Part shown: positions 1 through 6,808 of the stretch, piece after piece
How positions within the stretch are numbered: the first letter of the stretch is position 1
How the letters are laid out: the number at the start of each line of letters is the position of its first letter
Origin: Prolixibacteraceae bacterium
GTDB lineage: Bacteria > Bacteroidota > Bacteroidia > Bacteroidales > Prolixibacteraceae
Length of the DNA: 13,097 bases
Assembly: GCA_027858145.1 (NCBI GenBank)
Contig: JAQIDF010000362.1
Coordinates: 1 to 13,097, forward strand
Reading direction: 5' to 3'
The notes under the pieces: generated by a model
Told to the model about the DNA's origin: nothing
What the model saw: the letters and a program-made list of their open reading frames with translations, nothing else
The model's database searches: none
Made by a program: the position numbers and the translations under genes

Positions 1-383
1 TGTCTTCAAAAATATAAAATATTCTGCATGAGTACAGAAATGGTTTACCTGATGTTTGTTAAAAAAGGTTATAGGAACAACCCGTTACTTTGGCAACTGT
101 TTCTTTTAACAAATCAGGCATCGCAATTTATACTGGAATTAAGTTGCTGACCATTGGTGAATGAGTCAAAAGAGTCATTAAATCATTAGTTATAAACCAA
201 CAAAACAGGCACAAAAACTTATTAGCAGTTTATCAATTGCCCCGGCTTTTAAGTCGGGGGACAAAGGTTCGCCCCTTTCTTCCCCGGCCAACCGGTGTTG
301 TTGATAAATGCGGCATGGTAAACATGGCCGGGACATATTCTTTTGCACCAGAAGGGTAAAACCTCAAACATATTTGCAAAAAA
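1..383. other. Gene-poor stretch left of the REP-like array
   Basis: No convincing coding region is visible here. The longest ATG-started frame I noticed (28-150, 40 codons) has no recognisable motif. The stretch becomes GC-rich at about 240-340, unlike the AT-rich DNA around it, and contains a strong short hairpin at 240-259 plus smaller CCGG-type inverted repeats near 290. Read together with the array just downstream, it looks like an intergenic repeat region rather than a decayed gene, but a gene running off the left edge cannot be excluded. Confidence 0.4.
240..259. repeat. GC-rich hairpin, 9-bp stem
   Basis: Left arm CCCCGGCTT, loop TT, right arm AAGTCGGGG. One of the nine pairs is a G/T wobble; the rest match. 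It lies in an intergenic region and no U-run follows on the + strand, so it is not an obvious intrinsic terminator. It may be another repeat-family hairpin or a DNA structural element. No second copy was seen in the window. Confidence 0.5.
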
Positions 384-500
384 AACAGGTTAAAAACCTG
401 TTGTCCTCTTAAACAACAGGTTAAAAACCTGTTGTCCTCTTAAAAAAAAGGTTGAAAACCTGTTGTCCTCTTAAAAAAACGGGTTAGAAACCTGTTGTCC
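384..500. repeat. Tandem array of four REP-like hairpins, period about 31 bp
   Basis: Four head-to-tail units. Each is an inverted repeat around a 3-nt loop (AAA, GAA or AGA) followed by GTCCTCTTA or a remnant. Unit 2 (413-435) is perfect: left arm ACAACAGGTT, loop AAA, right arm AACCTGTTGT. Unit 1 (384-402) has arms AACAGGTT / AACCTGTT. Unit 3 (about 446-465) has kept its right arm, but the left arm has decayed to an A-run outside AGGTT. Unit 4 (about 479-496) has a G in place of A in the left arm and ends in GTCCG rather than GTCCTC. Units abut directly with no unique spacers, so this is not CRISPR. The same palindrome-plus-TCCTCTTA design flanks the transposase at 6113-6808, with altered stem bases. 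Confidence 0.85.
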
Positions 501-581
501 GTTTGGCACTTTTATTTGAAACCACAACCTACAATATTTGACCATGCCTCGGCATTTATGAACCTCAACCTTAGCCTTAGC
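501..581. other. Short non-coding gap with small palindrome
   Basis: Separates the REP-like array from the 3' end of the - strand kinase gene. It contains a 5-bp stem, ATGCC / GGCAT with a TC loop (544-555), and a short direct repeat CCTTAG-CCTTAG at about 569-580. Neither is strong enough to call a terminator. No coding signal is seen. Confidence 0.3.
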
Positions 582-1463
582 CTAAAAATACCGTCTCATT
601 ATTTCAAGCGCCTGCTGTTTGTATCCTCCCCCAAAAATTAAATAGTGGTTCAATACATGGTATAGTTGATAGACAAGGTTCCGTTCGCGCCATCCATCAT
701 CCAAAGGAAAGGCTTCGTTATAGGCATCGAAAACACGTTGCGAAAAACCACCAAACATGGTCATAATTCCCATTTCAAATTCGCGATCGCAGTACGATGC
801 AGCCGGATCGATAAATGCCGGCCCCTTCTCGGTATCCATGTAATTTCCGCTCCACAAATCGCCATGAATAAGCGAAGGCTGTGAATCATAATTAAACATC
901 CATTCCACATTCTGAATGAAATCTTCAAAAAGTAACTGATCTGAATCATCCCAAGAGCGGTATTTTTCTATTAAACTGATAAGATGCCCTACCCTGTTTT
1001 CGACATAAAAATCGAACCAATTCGTTTTGAAAGTATTATTCTGCAAAGTTTCGCCACAATAATTATCGTGGTAAAAACCGTATTCATCGTTTGTTACCTT
1101 GTGCAACTGTGACAGGCCATATCCCATCCGTTCATCACGATTTTTAGAACTTCCCGGCTGTAAATAATCGGTTAACAAATAACCAGGTGATGAATCAATC
1201 TCTTTATGCAGTAATGGTTTAGGAAACAACACATAATCGTTGTTCGATTTATGAAACTCAGCCAACGATTCGGCTTCACGCTCAAATAAATCATTTGGTC
1301 CGCTGGCATTCCATTTCAGAAAAAACGGACCATGATTAGTGTCTAGCTTCAGTGCATTATTGATGCATCCACCCCCAAGTGCGTTGTATGATTTGATTTC
1401 CAGCACTTCGCCATGCTTCTCACGAAACTGATTGATAAGATGTTGAAAAAGTTCTTGTTCCAT
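582..1463 (-). CDS. Fructosamine/ketosamine kinase family protein
   Basis: 293 aa, a normal full length for the fructosamine-kinase (FN3K-related) family, which has an aminoglycoside-phosphotransferase-like fold. These cytosolic enzymes phosphorylate sugar-derived ketosamines on glycated proteins or small amines, destabilising the adduct; bacterial members prefer ribulosamines and erythrulosamines (family knowledge). Visible motifs: a glycine-rich GGGCIN loop at residues 30-35, a candidate ATP-binding Lys in FLKWN (K50), the catalytic loop HGDLWSGN at 200-207 with presumed base D202, and the metal-binding-type segment FIDPAASYCDREFE at 217-230 with D219. The ATG at 1463 is the only sensible start and gives the expected N-terminus. 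It is a single gene, divergent from mnmA, with the REP-like array just beyond its stop. The exact substrate cannot be read from sequence. Confidence 0.9.
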   Translation of the reverse strand: MEQELFQHLINQFREKHGEVLEIKSYNALGGGCINNALKLDTNHGPFFLKWNASGPNDLFEREAESLAEFHKSNNDYVLFPKPLLHKEIDSSPGYLLTDYLQPGSSKNRDERMGYGLSQLHKVTNDEYGFYHDNYCGETLQNNTFKTNWFDFYVENRVGHLISLIEKYRSWDDSDQLLFEDFIQNVEWMFNYDSQPSLIHGDLWSGNYMDTEKGPAFIDPAASYCDREFEMGIMTMFGGFSQRVFDAYNEAFPLDDGWRERNLVYQLYHVLNHYLIFGGGYKQQALEIMRRYF

Positions 1464-1573
1464 AATGTTATATTTATTCTTAAAACGCTAGTTAAGCAAC
1501 GGAAAATAAAAATAACAACAGACAATTCCTAATGATTATTGAACACCTAACTCATTTCCTTATTTCAGATATT

Positions 1574-1602
1574 TTTGTCTTTAATATTTTTGTGTACTTT
1601 TG
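1574..1602 (+). promoter_or_regulatory. Bacteroidota-type promoter for mnmA
   Basis: A perfect -7 element of the form TAnnTTTG (TACTTTTG, 1595-1602) is preceded by TTTG at 1574-1577 with a 17-bp gap, slightly shorter than the usual 19-20. Transcription would start around 1608-1611, giving a leader of only about 10-13 nt before the mnmA ATG at 1621, which is common in this phylum. This also argues against the TTG at 1600 being the start codon, since it lies inside the -7 element. Confidence 0.7.
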
Positions 1603-1620
1603 CACCAAATTTTATATGAT

Positions 1621-2706
1621 ATGTCAAAAGGAAAAGTACTATTGTGCATGAGTGGTGGTATTGACAGTTCGGTAGCTGCACTGATGCTCAAAGAACAAGG
1701 ATACGAAATACACGGGCTAACCTATCGTCCGTACGACTCAATATCACCGTCCTGCATGGACAAACAAACAGGATGCTGCACTGTTGATGCTATTTTTGAA
1801 GCCAAGGCGCTTGCAAACGATTTGGATATCGACCACGAAGTGCTCGATATCCGTAAAGAATTTGACAAAACGGTTATTAACGACTTTGTGCGCGAATACT
1901 TAGAAGGTCGCACCCCCAACCCCTGTGTGGTATGCAACCGTACCATCAAATGGGGCGAAGTAATTCGCAAGGCCGACGAACTGGACTGCGAATACATTGC
2001 CACAGGGCATTACGCACAAATTGGTGAAAACAATGGCCGTTACTACCTTATACAAGGGCACGATGAAAATAAAGACCAAACCTATTTCCTGTGGCAATTA
2101 ACGCAGGACGACCTGAAACGAACACTATTTCCACTCGGACACCTAAGCAAACCCGAAGTTCGAAAAATAGCGGCTGATAAAGGGTACGAGAAGATTTCGA
2201 AAAAACGTGAAAGCCAGGAAATATGTTTCATTCCCGATAACGATTACCGCCGTTTTATTAAAGAACGGGTACCTGATATCTCCGATAAAATTGGAGAAGG
2301 CGATTATCTCGACATCGACGGTAACATTGTGGGCAAACACAAAGGCTATCCGTTTTACACCATCGGCCAGCGTAAAGGGTTGGGCATAGCTCTGGGCCGC
2401 CCTATGTATGTGGTCGACATTGATGCCGAAAACAATACAGTTACCCTGGGCGACCGTGAAAACCTCAACAAAAAAGAACTTTGGGTTGATACCATCAACC
2501 TGATGAAGTACGAAAAAATTGAAGGTGAAATAGAGGTAACCACTAAAATACGATACAACAATAAAGGAACATTGAGCCGTATTTCACAACACGGCGATAA
2601 AATTAAAGTGGAGTTTTACGAAAGCGCCTGGGCTATTACGCCCGGACAATCGGCTGTATTTTTTGAAGGACTTGATGTAGTTGGAGGTGGAATTATTTGC
2701 CGGTAA
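1621..2706 (+). CDS. mnmA: tRNA-specific 2-thiouridylase MnmA
   Basis: 361 aa from the ATG at 1621; the frame stays open to a TTG at 1600, but that overlaps the promoter. MnmA uses ATP and relayed sulfur to 2-thiolate U34 of tRNAs for Lys, Glu and Gln in the cytosol. The PP-loop SGGIDSS is at residues 11-17. Catalytic cysteines are expected at C105 (in NPCVVCN) and C202 (in SQEICFIPDN, the partner Cys loop). ATGHYAQ (127-133) and KDQTYFLWQL (151-160) are family signatures, and PFYTIGQRKGLGIALGRP begins the C-terminal beta-barrel region. Odd: several extra cysteines lie near the active site (C45, C52, C53, C102), so this is a Cys-rich variant. Bacteroidota can carry more than one mnmA paralogue, so this copy may not be the only one. 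It heads a probable operon with the protease gene 29 nt downstream. Confidence 0.95.
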   Translation: MSKGKVLLCMSGGIDSSVAALMLKEQGYEIHGLTYRPYDSISPSCMDKQTGCCTVDAIFEAKALANDLDIDHEVLDIRKEFDKTVINDFVREYLEGRTPNPCVVCNRTIKWGEVIRKADELDCEYIATGHYAQIGENNGRYYLIQGHDENKDQTYFLWQLTQDDLKRTLFPLGHLSKPEVRKIAADKGYEKISKKRESQEICFIPDNDYRRFIKERVPDISDKIGEGDYLDIDGNIVGKHKGYPFYTIGQRKGLGIALGRPMYVVDIDAENNTVTLGDRENLNKKELWVDTINLMKYEKIEGEIEVTTKIRYNNKGTLSRISQHGDKIKVEFYESAWAITPGQSAVFFEGLDVVGGGIICR

Positions 2707-2735
2707 TTCATATCTTTATCGAATATATTAAAAAC

Positions 2736-4328
2736 ATGGCACGACTTTTTCTCATCATATTCAGCACATTTTTGCTTTCAACAGCAACACACGCCCAGCT
2801 TCATTACTGGGTGCAATTCAACACCAAAGCTGAAACACCTTACTCTATCAATAATCCCGAAGCGTTTTTATCGCAGCGCTCTATCGAAAGAAGAAACAGG
2901 CATGGCATTGAGATTGACTTAACCGACCTGCCTGTTAATCCTGTATTTATTGACTCGTTGAATTCGCTGGGATTAAACGTAAAACACACCAGCAAATGGC
3001 TAAATGGGGCAATCGTTACAACTACTGACACAGCCCTTGTTTCAACATTGGATTACCCATCGTTTATCGACACTATCCAAATAAGAAAACCCCAACCACT
3101 CAAAAGCAGTGTCAATAAATTTTCGGTAGAAGATAGTCTTACACATATCGATTATGGCGAATCGTACGATCAGGTAAGCATGCTTAACGGGAATCTGTTA
3201 CACGACAAATCAACCGGCAAAGGCATTTGGATAGCCGTTATTGATGCAGGCTTCAAAAATGCCGACTCACTCGAAGTCTTTGATTCGCTGTATGCACGCA
3301 ACGGTATTTTGGGAACCCGGGATTTTGTTAACCCCGGTGGAGATGTTTATGATGGTCATTACCACGGCACATCGGTGTTATCGGTAATGGCAGCTAACCA
3401 ACCAGGTAGTTTTGTAGGCACGGCTCCTGGTGCTTCGTACTGGCTTTTACGCTCCGAAGATGCCCCCACTGAATACCCCGTGGAAGAAGATTACTGGATT
3501 GTAGCTGCCGAATTTGCCGACAGCGTAGGCTGTAATGTCATCAATACATCGCTTGGCTACACTACTTTCGACGATGCCTCATTCAATCACACTTACAGCG
3601 AATTCGACGGAAATACGCTCAGAATATCTAAAGCAGCTAATATGGCTGTTAACAAAGGCATCGTTGTTGTTTGCAGCGCCGGCAACTCTGGTTATGATTC
3701 ATGGCGCTATATTGGAGCGCCGTCAGAAGCTGAGAATGTTTTATCAGTAGCAGCTGTTAATGCCAAACGCGACACCGTTTATTTTTCCTCAGCCGGTTTT
3801 GCCGGGGCAGCCGTTCCAAAACCTGACGTCGCAGCTATGGGAGCACTCACAACGGTTGCCACCCCTTACGGAAATATTGTACAAGGCAACGGAACTTCTT
3901 TTTCATCTCCCGTGATAGCCGGAATGGCAGCTTGCCTTGTGGGTATCTATCCCGAAAAAACAGCTTTCGAAATCATCGAAACCATTCGCAAAAGCGGTGA
4001 TTTATACCCTGAACACAATGTTAAAACCGGATACGGCATTCCCGATTTTTCTACCTTGTTTAAGGATGAAGGCTCTTCTTCGTCTAAATTTGAAAAATAT
4101 CAAGCCCTCTATCCCAATCCTTTTTCTTCATATTTATATATTGATGATGAAGAAATCGTTTCAATCGAACTATACAACACCGACGGAACAAGAGTTTTGA
4201 AGTTGGATAAACCAAAAAATCAAAAAAAAATTTCATCTACTGCATTAATAAATTTGCCAAAAGGAATGTATTTTGCAATTTTGAAGGGTAAAAACGGACA
4301 AAACATTACAAAACTTATAAAAGAATAA
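2736..4328 (+). CDS. Secreted S8 family subtilisin-like serine protease with T9SS sorting domain
   Basis: 530 aa from the ATG at 2736; a TTG at 2697 would add 13 residues in front of a good signal peptide and overlap mnmA. Domains: signal peptide (1 to about 20, cleavage after THA), a propeptide-like region (about 21-120) with the FLSQRSIERR motif common in T9SS subtilases, and a catalytic domain (about 160-445). The triad is D170 (AVIDAG), H210 (HYHGTSV) and S388 (GNGTSFSSP), with oxyanion Asn N317 (SAGNSG). The C-terminal type A sorting domain (about 458-530) starts YPNPFSSYLYI and ends with LPKGMYFAILKG and a basic tail. So it is predicted to cross the inner membrane by Sec and the outer membrane by T9SS, ending surface-attached or released. 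The substrate is unknown. It sits between mnmA and xseA with very short gaps, so it is probably co-transcribed with them, though no functional link is evident. Confidence 0.92.
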   Translation: MARLFLIIFSTFLLSTATHAQLHYWVQFNTKAETPYSINNPEAFLSQRSIERRNRHGIEIDLTDLPVNPVFIDSLNSLGLNVKHTSKWLNGAIVTTTDTALVSTLDYPSFIDTIQIRKPQPLKSSVNKFSVEDSLTHIDYGESYDQVSMLNGNLLHDKSTGKGIWIAVIDAGFKNADSLEVFDSLYARNGILGTRDFVNPGGDVYDGHYHGTSVLSVMAANQPGSFVGTAPGASYWLLRSEDAPTEYPVEEDYWIVAAEFADSVGCNVINTSLGYTTFDDASFNHTYSEFDGNTLRISKAANMAVNKGIVVVCSAGNSGYDSWRYIGAPSEAENVLSVAAVNAKRDTVYFSSAGFAGAAVPKPDVAAMGALTTVATPYGNIVQGNGTSFSSPVIAGMAACLVGIYPEKTAFEIIETIRKSGDLYPEHNVKTGYGIPDFSTLFKDEGSSSSKFEKYQALYPNPFSSYLYIDDEEIVSIELYNTDGTRVLKLDKPKNQKKISSTALINLPKGMYFAILKGKNGQNITKLIKE

Positions 4329-4332
4329 CCTT

Positions 4333-5769
4333 TTGGACAGTCAGATAACACTACAGGAACTAAACTCATTAATACAAGAAAACCTGCAAATCTCGTTTCC
4401 CGATCAGATTTGGGTTACAGCAGAAATTGGTGAACTTAAAGTTAACCGTAACGGGCATTGCTACATCGAGCTTGTTGCAAAAGACAAGAACACCGATACC
4501 ATAGTAGCCCGCTCACGTGCAACAATATGGGCATGGCAGTTTCGCTTTATACAACCTTATTTTGAAACCACCACCGGACAGGCACTTACGTCAGGAATAA
4601 ATGTATTGGTTTCAGTTACGGTTGAGTTTCACAATGTTTACGGATTGAGCCTGAATATTAAAGATATTGACCCGGCATACACGCTCGGCGATATGGCCCG
4701 AAAGCGACAACAAGTTATTGACCGCCTGACCAAAGAAGGCATTTTCGACATGAACCGTGAGCTTGAATTCCCCGAAATTCCATCACGCATAGCCATCATT
4801 TCATCGCCCACAGCCGCCGGATACCAGGATTTCATGAACCAGCTTACAAGCAACCGTGCAGGGTATCAGTTTTATACTAAACTTTTCGAGGCCACCATGC
4901 AGGGAAACAATTGCTCAGTTTCCATTACTGAGGCACTTGACTTTGTATATGCTTACGAAGATTTATTCGATGTGGTGGTGATCATTCGTGGTGGCGGTTC
5001 ACAAATGGATCTAAGCTGCTTTGATGATTACGAACTATCGGCTCACATTGCACAATTTCCTATACCTGTGCTAACCGGTATAGGTCACGAGAAAGATGAA
5101 TCGGTAGCCGATATGGTCGCGTTTCAGAAACTGAAAACCCCTACAGCCGTTGCTGAATTCCTCATTGAAAGAATGGAAAACACAGAAGACCATGTGAATG
5201 AACTGGAACAGTTTTTTATTAAGGAAGTGAATGAACTTCTCAGTCGCGAGAAGCAACGCGTTGAAGATGCCACCCGCTTATTCAAGCCCCTTATAAAATC
5301 AAACATTGAGCGAAGCTCCTACAGGCTCGGAAACCTTGCAAGCCGTGTAAAACCATTAATCGGAGACATTATTGAACAAGAAAGGTTTACATTGTCGAAC
5401 CAGTCTGAAAAGCTCAAAAACCTGTCTTTGTCGTTTTTTAAAGATTCGAAAAATAAACTGCAAGAGCTTACATCCGAAACGGTATATATAAACAAGATAA
5501 CGAACCAAATTTCCTTGCAAAACCTGACGGAAAAAGAACAAAAACTCAAACATTTATCGGCACGTACTTTCGAAAATGAACTTCATAAAATTGATTGGCT
5601 CGAAAGAAACAAAAAGCTTATCGACCCGAAAAACATTATGAAAAGAGGGTTCAGCATTACCAAGAAAAACGGCAAAGCCATTAAAAACGCTTCGCAACTG
5701 GATGACGGCGATACCATCGAAAACGTATTTTACAAAGGCAAAGTAGAATCAGTGGTGAAAAAAGGATAA
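4333..5769 (+). CDS. xseA: Exodeoxyribonuclease VII large subunit
   Basis: 478 aa. XseA is the catalytic subunit of exonuclease VII, which degrades single-stranded DNA from both ends in repair. Visible: N-terminal OB-fold (about 4-110, including the GHCYIEL strand); the catalytic domain with IAIISSPTAAGYQDF (153-167), IIRGGGSQMDLSCFDDYEL (217-235) and TGIGHEKDESVADMVAF (248-264) followed by LKTPTA; a long coiled-coil-rich region (about 275-425); and the C-terminal RGFSIT segment (438-443). The start is TTG at 4333: an in-frame stop lies at 4318-4320, no ATG or GTG lies between, and the next in-frame Met is about residue 121, inside the fold. The gene begins 4 nt after the protease stop, suggesting translational coupling. 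The small subunit xseB, often adjacent in other genomes, does not follow. Confidence 0.94.
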   Translation: MDSQITLQELNSLIQENLQISFPDQIWVTAEIGELKVNRNGHCYIELVAKDKNTDTIVARSRATIWAWQFRFIQPYFETTTGQALTSGINVLVSVTVEFHNVYGLSLNIKDIDPAYTLGDMARKRQQVIDRLTKEGIFDMNRELEFPEIPSRIAIISSPTAAGYQDFMNQLTSNRAGYQFYTKLFEATMQGNNCSVSITEALDFVYAYEDLFDVVVIIRGGGSQMDLSCFDDYELSAHIAQFPIPVLTGIGHEKDESVADMVAFQKLKTPTAVAEFLIERMENTEDHVNELEQFFIKEVNELLSREKQRVEDATRLFKPLIKSNIERSSYRLGNLASRVKPLIGDIIEQERFTLSNQSEKLKNLSLSFFKDSKNKLQELTSETVYINKITNQISLQNLTEKEQKLKHLSARTFENELHKIDWLERNKKLIDPKNIMKRGFSITKKNGKAIKNASQLDDGDTIENVFYKGKVESVVKKG

Positions 5770-5775
5770 TGGGTG

Positions 5776-5795
5776 ACGCGAGCTCCGACCCGCGT
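5776..5795. repeat. Short GC-rich inverted repeat after xseA
   Basis: Arms ACGCG and CGCGT around a 10-nt interval, starting 7 nt after the xseA stop and followed by TAAAAG. It could act as a transcript-end hairpin, but there is no T-run, and the sequence style (GC-rich island in AT-rich DNA) also resembles intergenic repeat-family sequences. Only one copy is in this window. Confidence 0.4.
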
Positions 5796-5810
5796 TAAAA
5801 GTAACAGTAT

Positions 5811-6070
5811 AAAACAACAGATTGAAAATATATTGTCCCTTTTGAAAACAACAGATTAGAAATCTGTCCTCCTCTTATCACAACCTGCAACATCAAAGCG
5901 CTAAAAGGACCCCGCTTTTTTAAAGGGGGGGTTAAAAACCTCCCTTTTCGGTTAAAACCCATCATTATAAACACACTATCCCTTTTGAAAACACGGATTA
6001 GAAATCTGTCTTCCTCTTATCACTACCTGCAACATCAAAGCGCTAAAAGGACCATGCTTTTTTAAAGGGA
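5811..6070. repeat. Upstream REP-like repeat block flanking the RAYT gene (left copy)
   Basis: Near-duplicate of 6794-7059. Components in order: imperfect hairpin 5814-5836; perfect hairpin 5851-5867 (left arm ACAGATT, loop AGA, right arm AATCTGT) followed by TCCTCCTCTTA; a conserved middle with CCTGCAACATCAAAGCGC; a CCCCGCTTT / AAAGGGGGG hairpin at 5910-5930; an overlapping hairpin pairing the AAAGGGGGGGTT arm with AACCTCCCTTT (to 5947); a 28-bp linker (5950-5977) identical to 6935-6962; then a second unit with hairpin 5993-6009 and the same middle. The second hairpin has one left-arm A-to-G change, giving a wobble pair. Matching components in the two blocks lie about 983-987 bp apart. Confidence 0.85.
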
Positions 6071-6112
6071 AATTTTTTTCCTATCTTTAATATCACCCAA
6101 ATAAACCAAATC

Positions 6113-6808
6113 ATGGAAAAAGAATTCTACAAGCGCAACTTGCCACATTACAACAGTCCAGGCCAAAATTATTTTGTGACTTTTATTTTAAAAAGTTCAG
6201 TACCTTCCATTGTTTTAAAAGAAAATAAGATAAAACTTGAGATGGCAAGGAATCAGTTCGACCATGCCGTGAAGTTGAATAAAACTGATAAAGAGTTATC
6301 AGCGTTCAAAGAAAAGATTTATGAATTGAAAAAAGCACAGGCTAAGCAAATAGAAAAAATACTGCATAATAATCGTCATCCTGAAGTTGATTTGAGAAAA
6401 ACCATCAACCTTAATAAAATCCTTGAATCTCTGCATTTTTGGGAAAACAATAGGGTTGAGAATATTGCCTGGAGTGTCATGCCCAATCACGTACACTGGG
6501 TGTTTCACCTAAAGGAGAAGGATCAATTTAATCAATTAACAAATTTTGGAAAACTCATGCAATCGGTGAAACGTTTTACCGCGAATTCAATCAATAAGAA
6601 TGAAGGGAGAAAAGGATCATTATGGTTGGATGAAAGTTTTGATACCACAGTTAGAAATGAATATCATTTACACAATGTGATTAACTATACTTTGCATAAT
6701 CCGGTAAAGGCTGGATTGGTAAGAAACTGGCAAGACTGGAAAGGTAATTTTGTTAGTGAAAAATATCAGGACGAAGTGGATGATGGTTTTGGAAAAACAA
6801 CAGATTGA
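6113..6808 (+). CDS. REP-associated tyrosine transposase (RAYT), IS200/HUH-like
   Basis: 231 aa. RAYTs are single-domain Y1 HUH endonucleases related to IS200/IS605 TnpA; studied members bind and cut REP hairpins as single-stranded DNA and are usually domesticated single-copy genes (family knowledge). Visible: N-terminal strand YFVTFIL (20-26), HUH motif in MPNHVHWVF (H126, H128), the LMQSVKRFTANSIN helix (148-161), the DESFDTTVRNEYHLHNVINY segment (173-192), and YTLHNPVKAGLV (192-203), in which Y192 is the likely catalytic tyrosine. An unusual charged, helix-prone insertion (about 37-100) separates the first strand from the HUH core. The gene looks more AT-rich than hutH and hutU and lies between two copies of the same repeat block. 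Its last codons and TGA stop are inside a repeat arm. The ATG at 6113 is the first in frame and gives a natural N-terminus. Confidence 0.9.
   Translation: MEKEFYKRNLPHYNSPGQNYFVTFILKSSVPSIVLKENKIKLEMARNQFDHAVKLNKTDKELSAFKEKIYELKKAQAKQIEKILHNNRHPEVDLRKTINLNKILESLHFWENNRVENIAWSVMPNHVHWVFHLKEKDQFNQLTNFGKLMQSVKRFTANSINKNEGRKGSLWLDESFDTTVRNEYHLHNVINYTLHNPVKAGLVRNWQDWKGNFVSEKYQDEVDDGFGKTTD

Larger units (their letters stand above)
5770..6112. other. Intergenic repeat region between xseA and the transposase gene
   Basis: 343 nt with no coding potential that I can see; in particular no xseB-like frame. It holds a small hairpin at 5776-5795 and then the upstream repeat block (5811-6070) described separately. 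Close to the next gene, TATCTTTA at 6082-6089 resembles the -7 element TAnnTTTG with its last base changed, and could be a weak promoter for the transposase; no good -33 TTTG is seen at the right distance. Confidence 0.6.

Noticed and set aside
28..150. Short ATG frame of 40 codons at the left edge
   Set aside because: No recognisable motif, no promoter element in view and low-complexity context; too weak to call a gene.
384..500. Possible CRISPR array (short regular repeats, palindromic)
   Set aside because: The units are directly tandem with no unique spacer sequence, the palindrome fills most of each unit, and no cas genes are in the window.
1600..1620. Upstream TTG start for mnmA
   Set aside because: The TTG is part of the -7 promoter element; the ATG at 1621 gives the family's normal N-terminus just before the PP-loop.
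2697..2735. Upstream TTG start for the S8 protease
   Set aside because: It would put 13 residues ahead of a well-formed signal peptide and overlap the mnmA stop; the ATG at 2736 fits better.
5776..5795. Intrinsic terminator for xseA
   Set aside because: The stem is only 5 bp with a 10-nt loop and no T-run follows; kept only as an inverted repeat.
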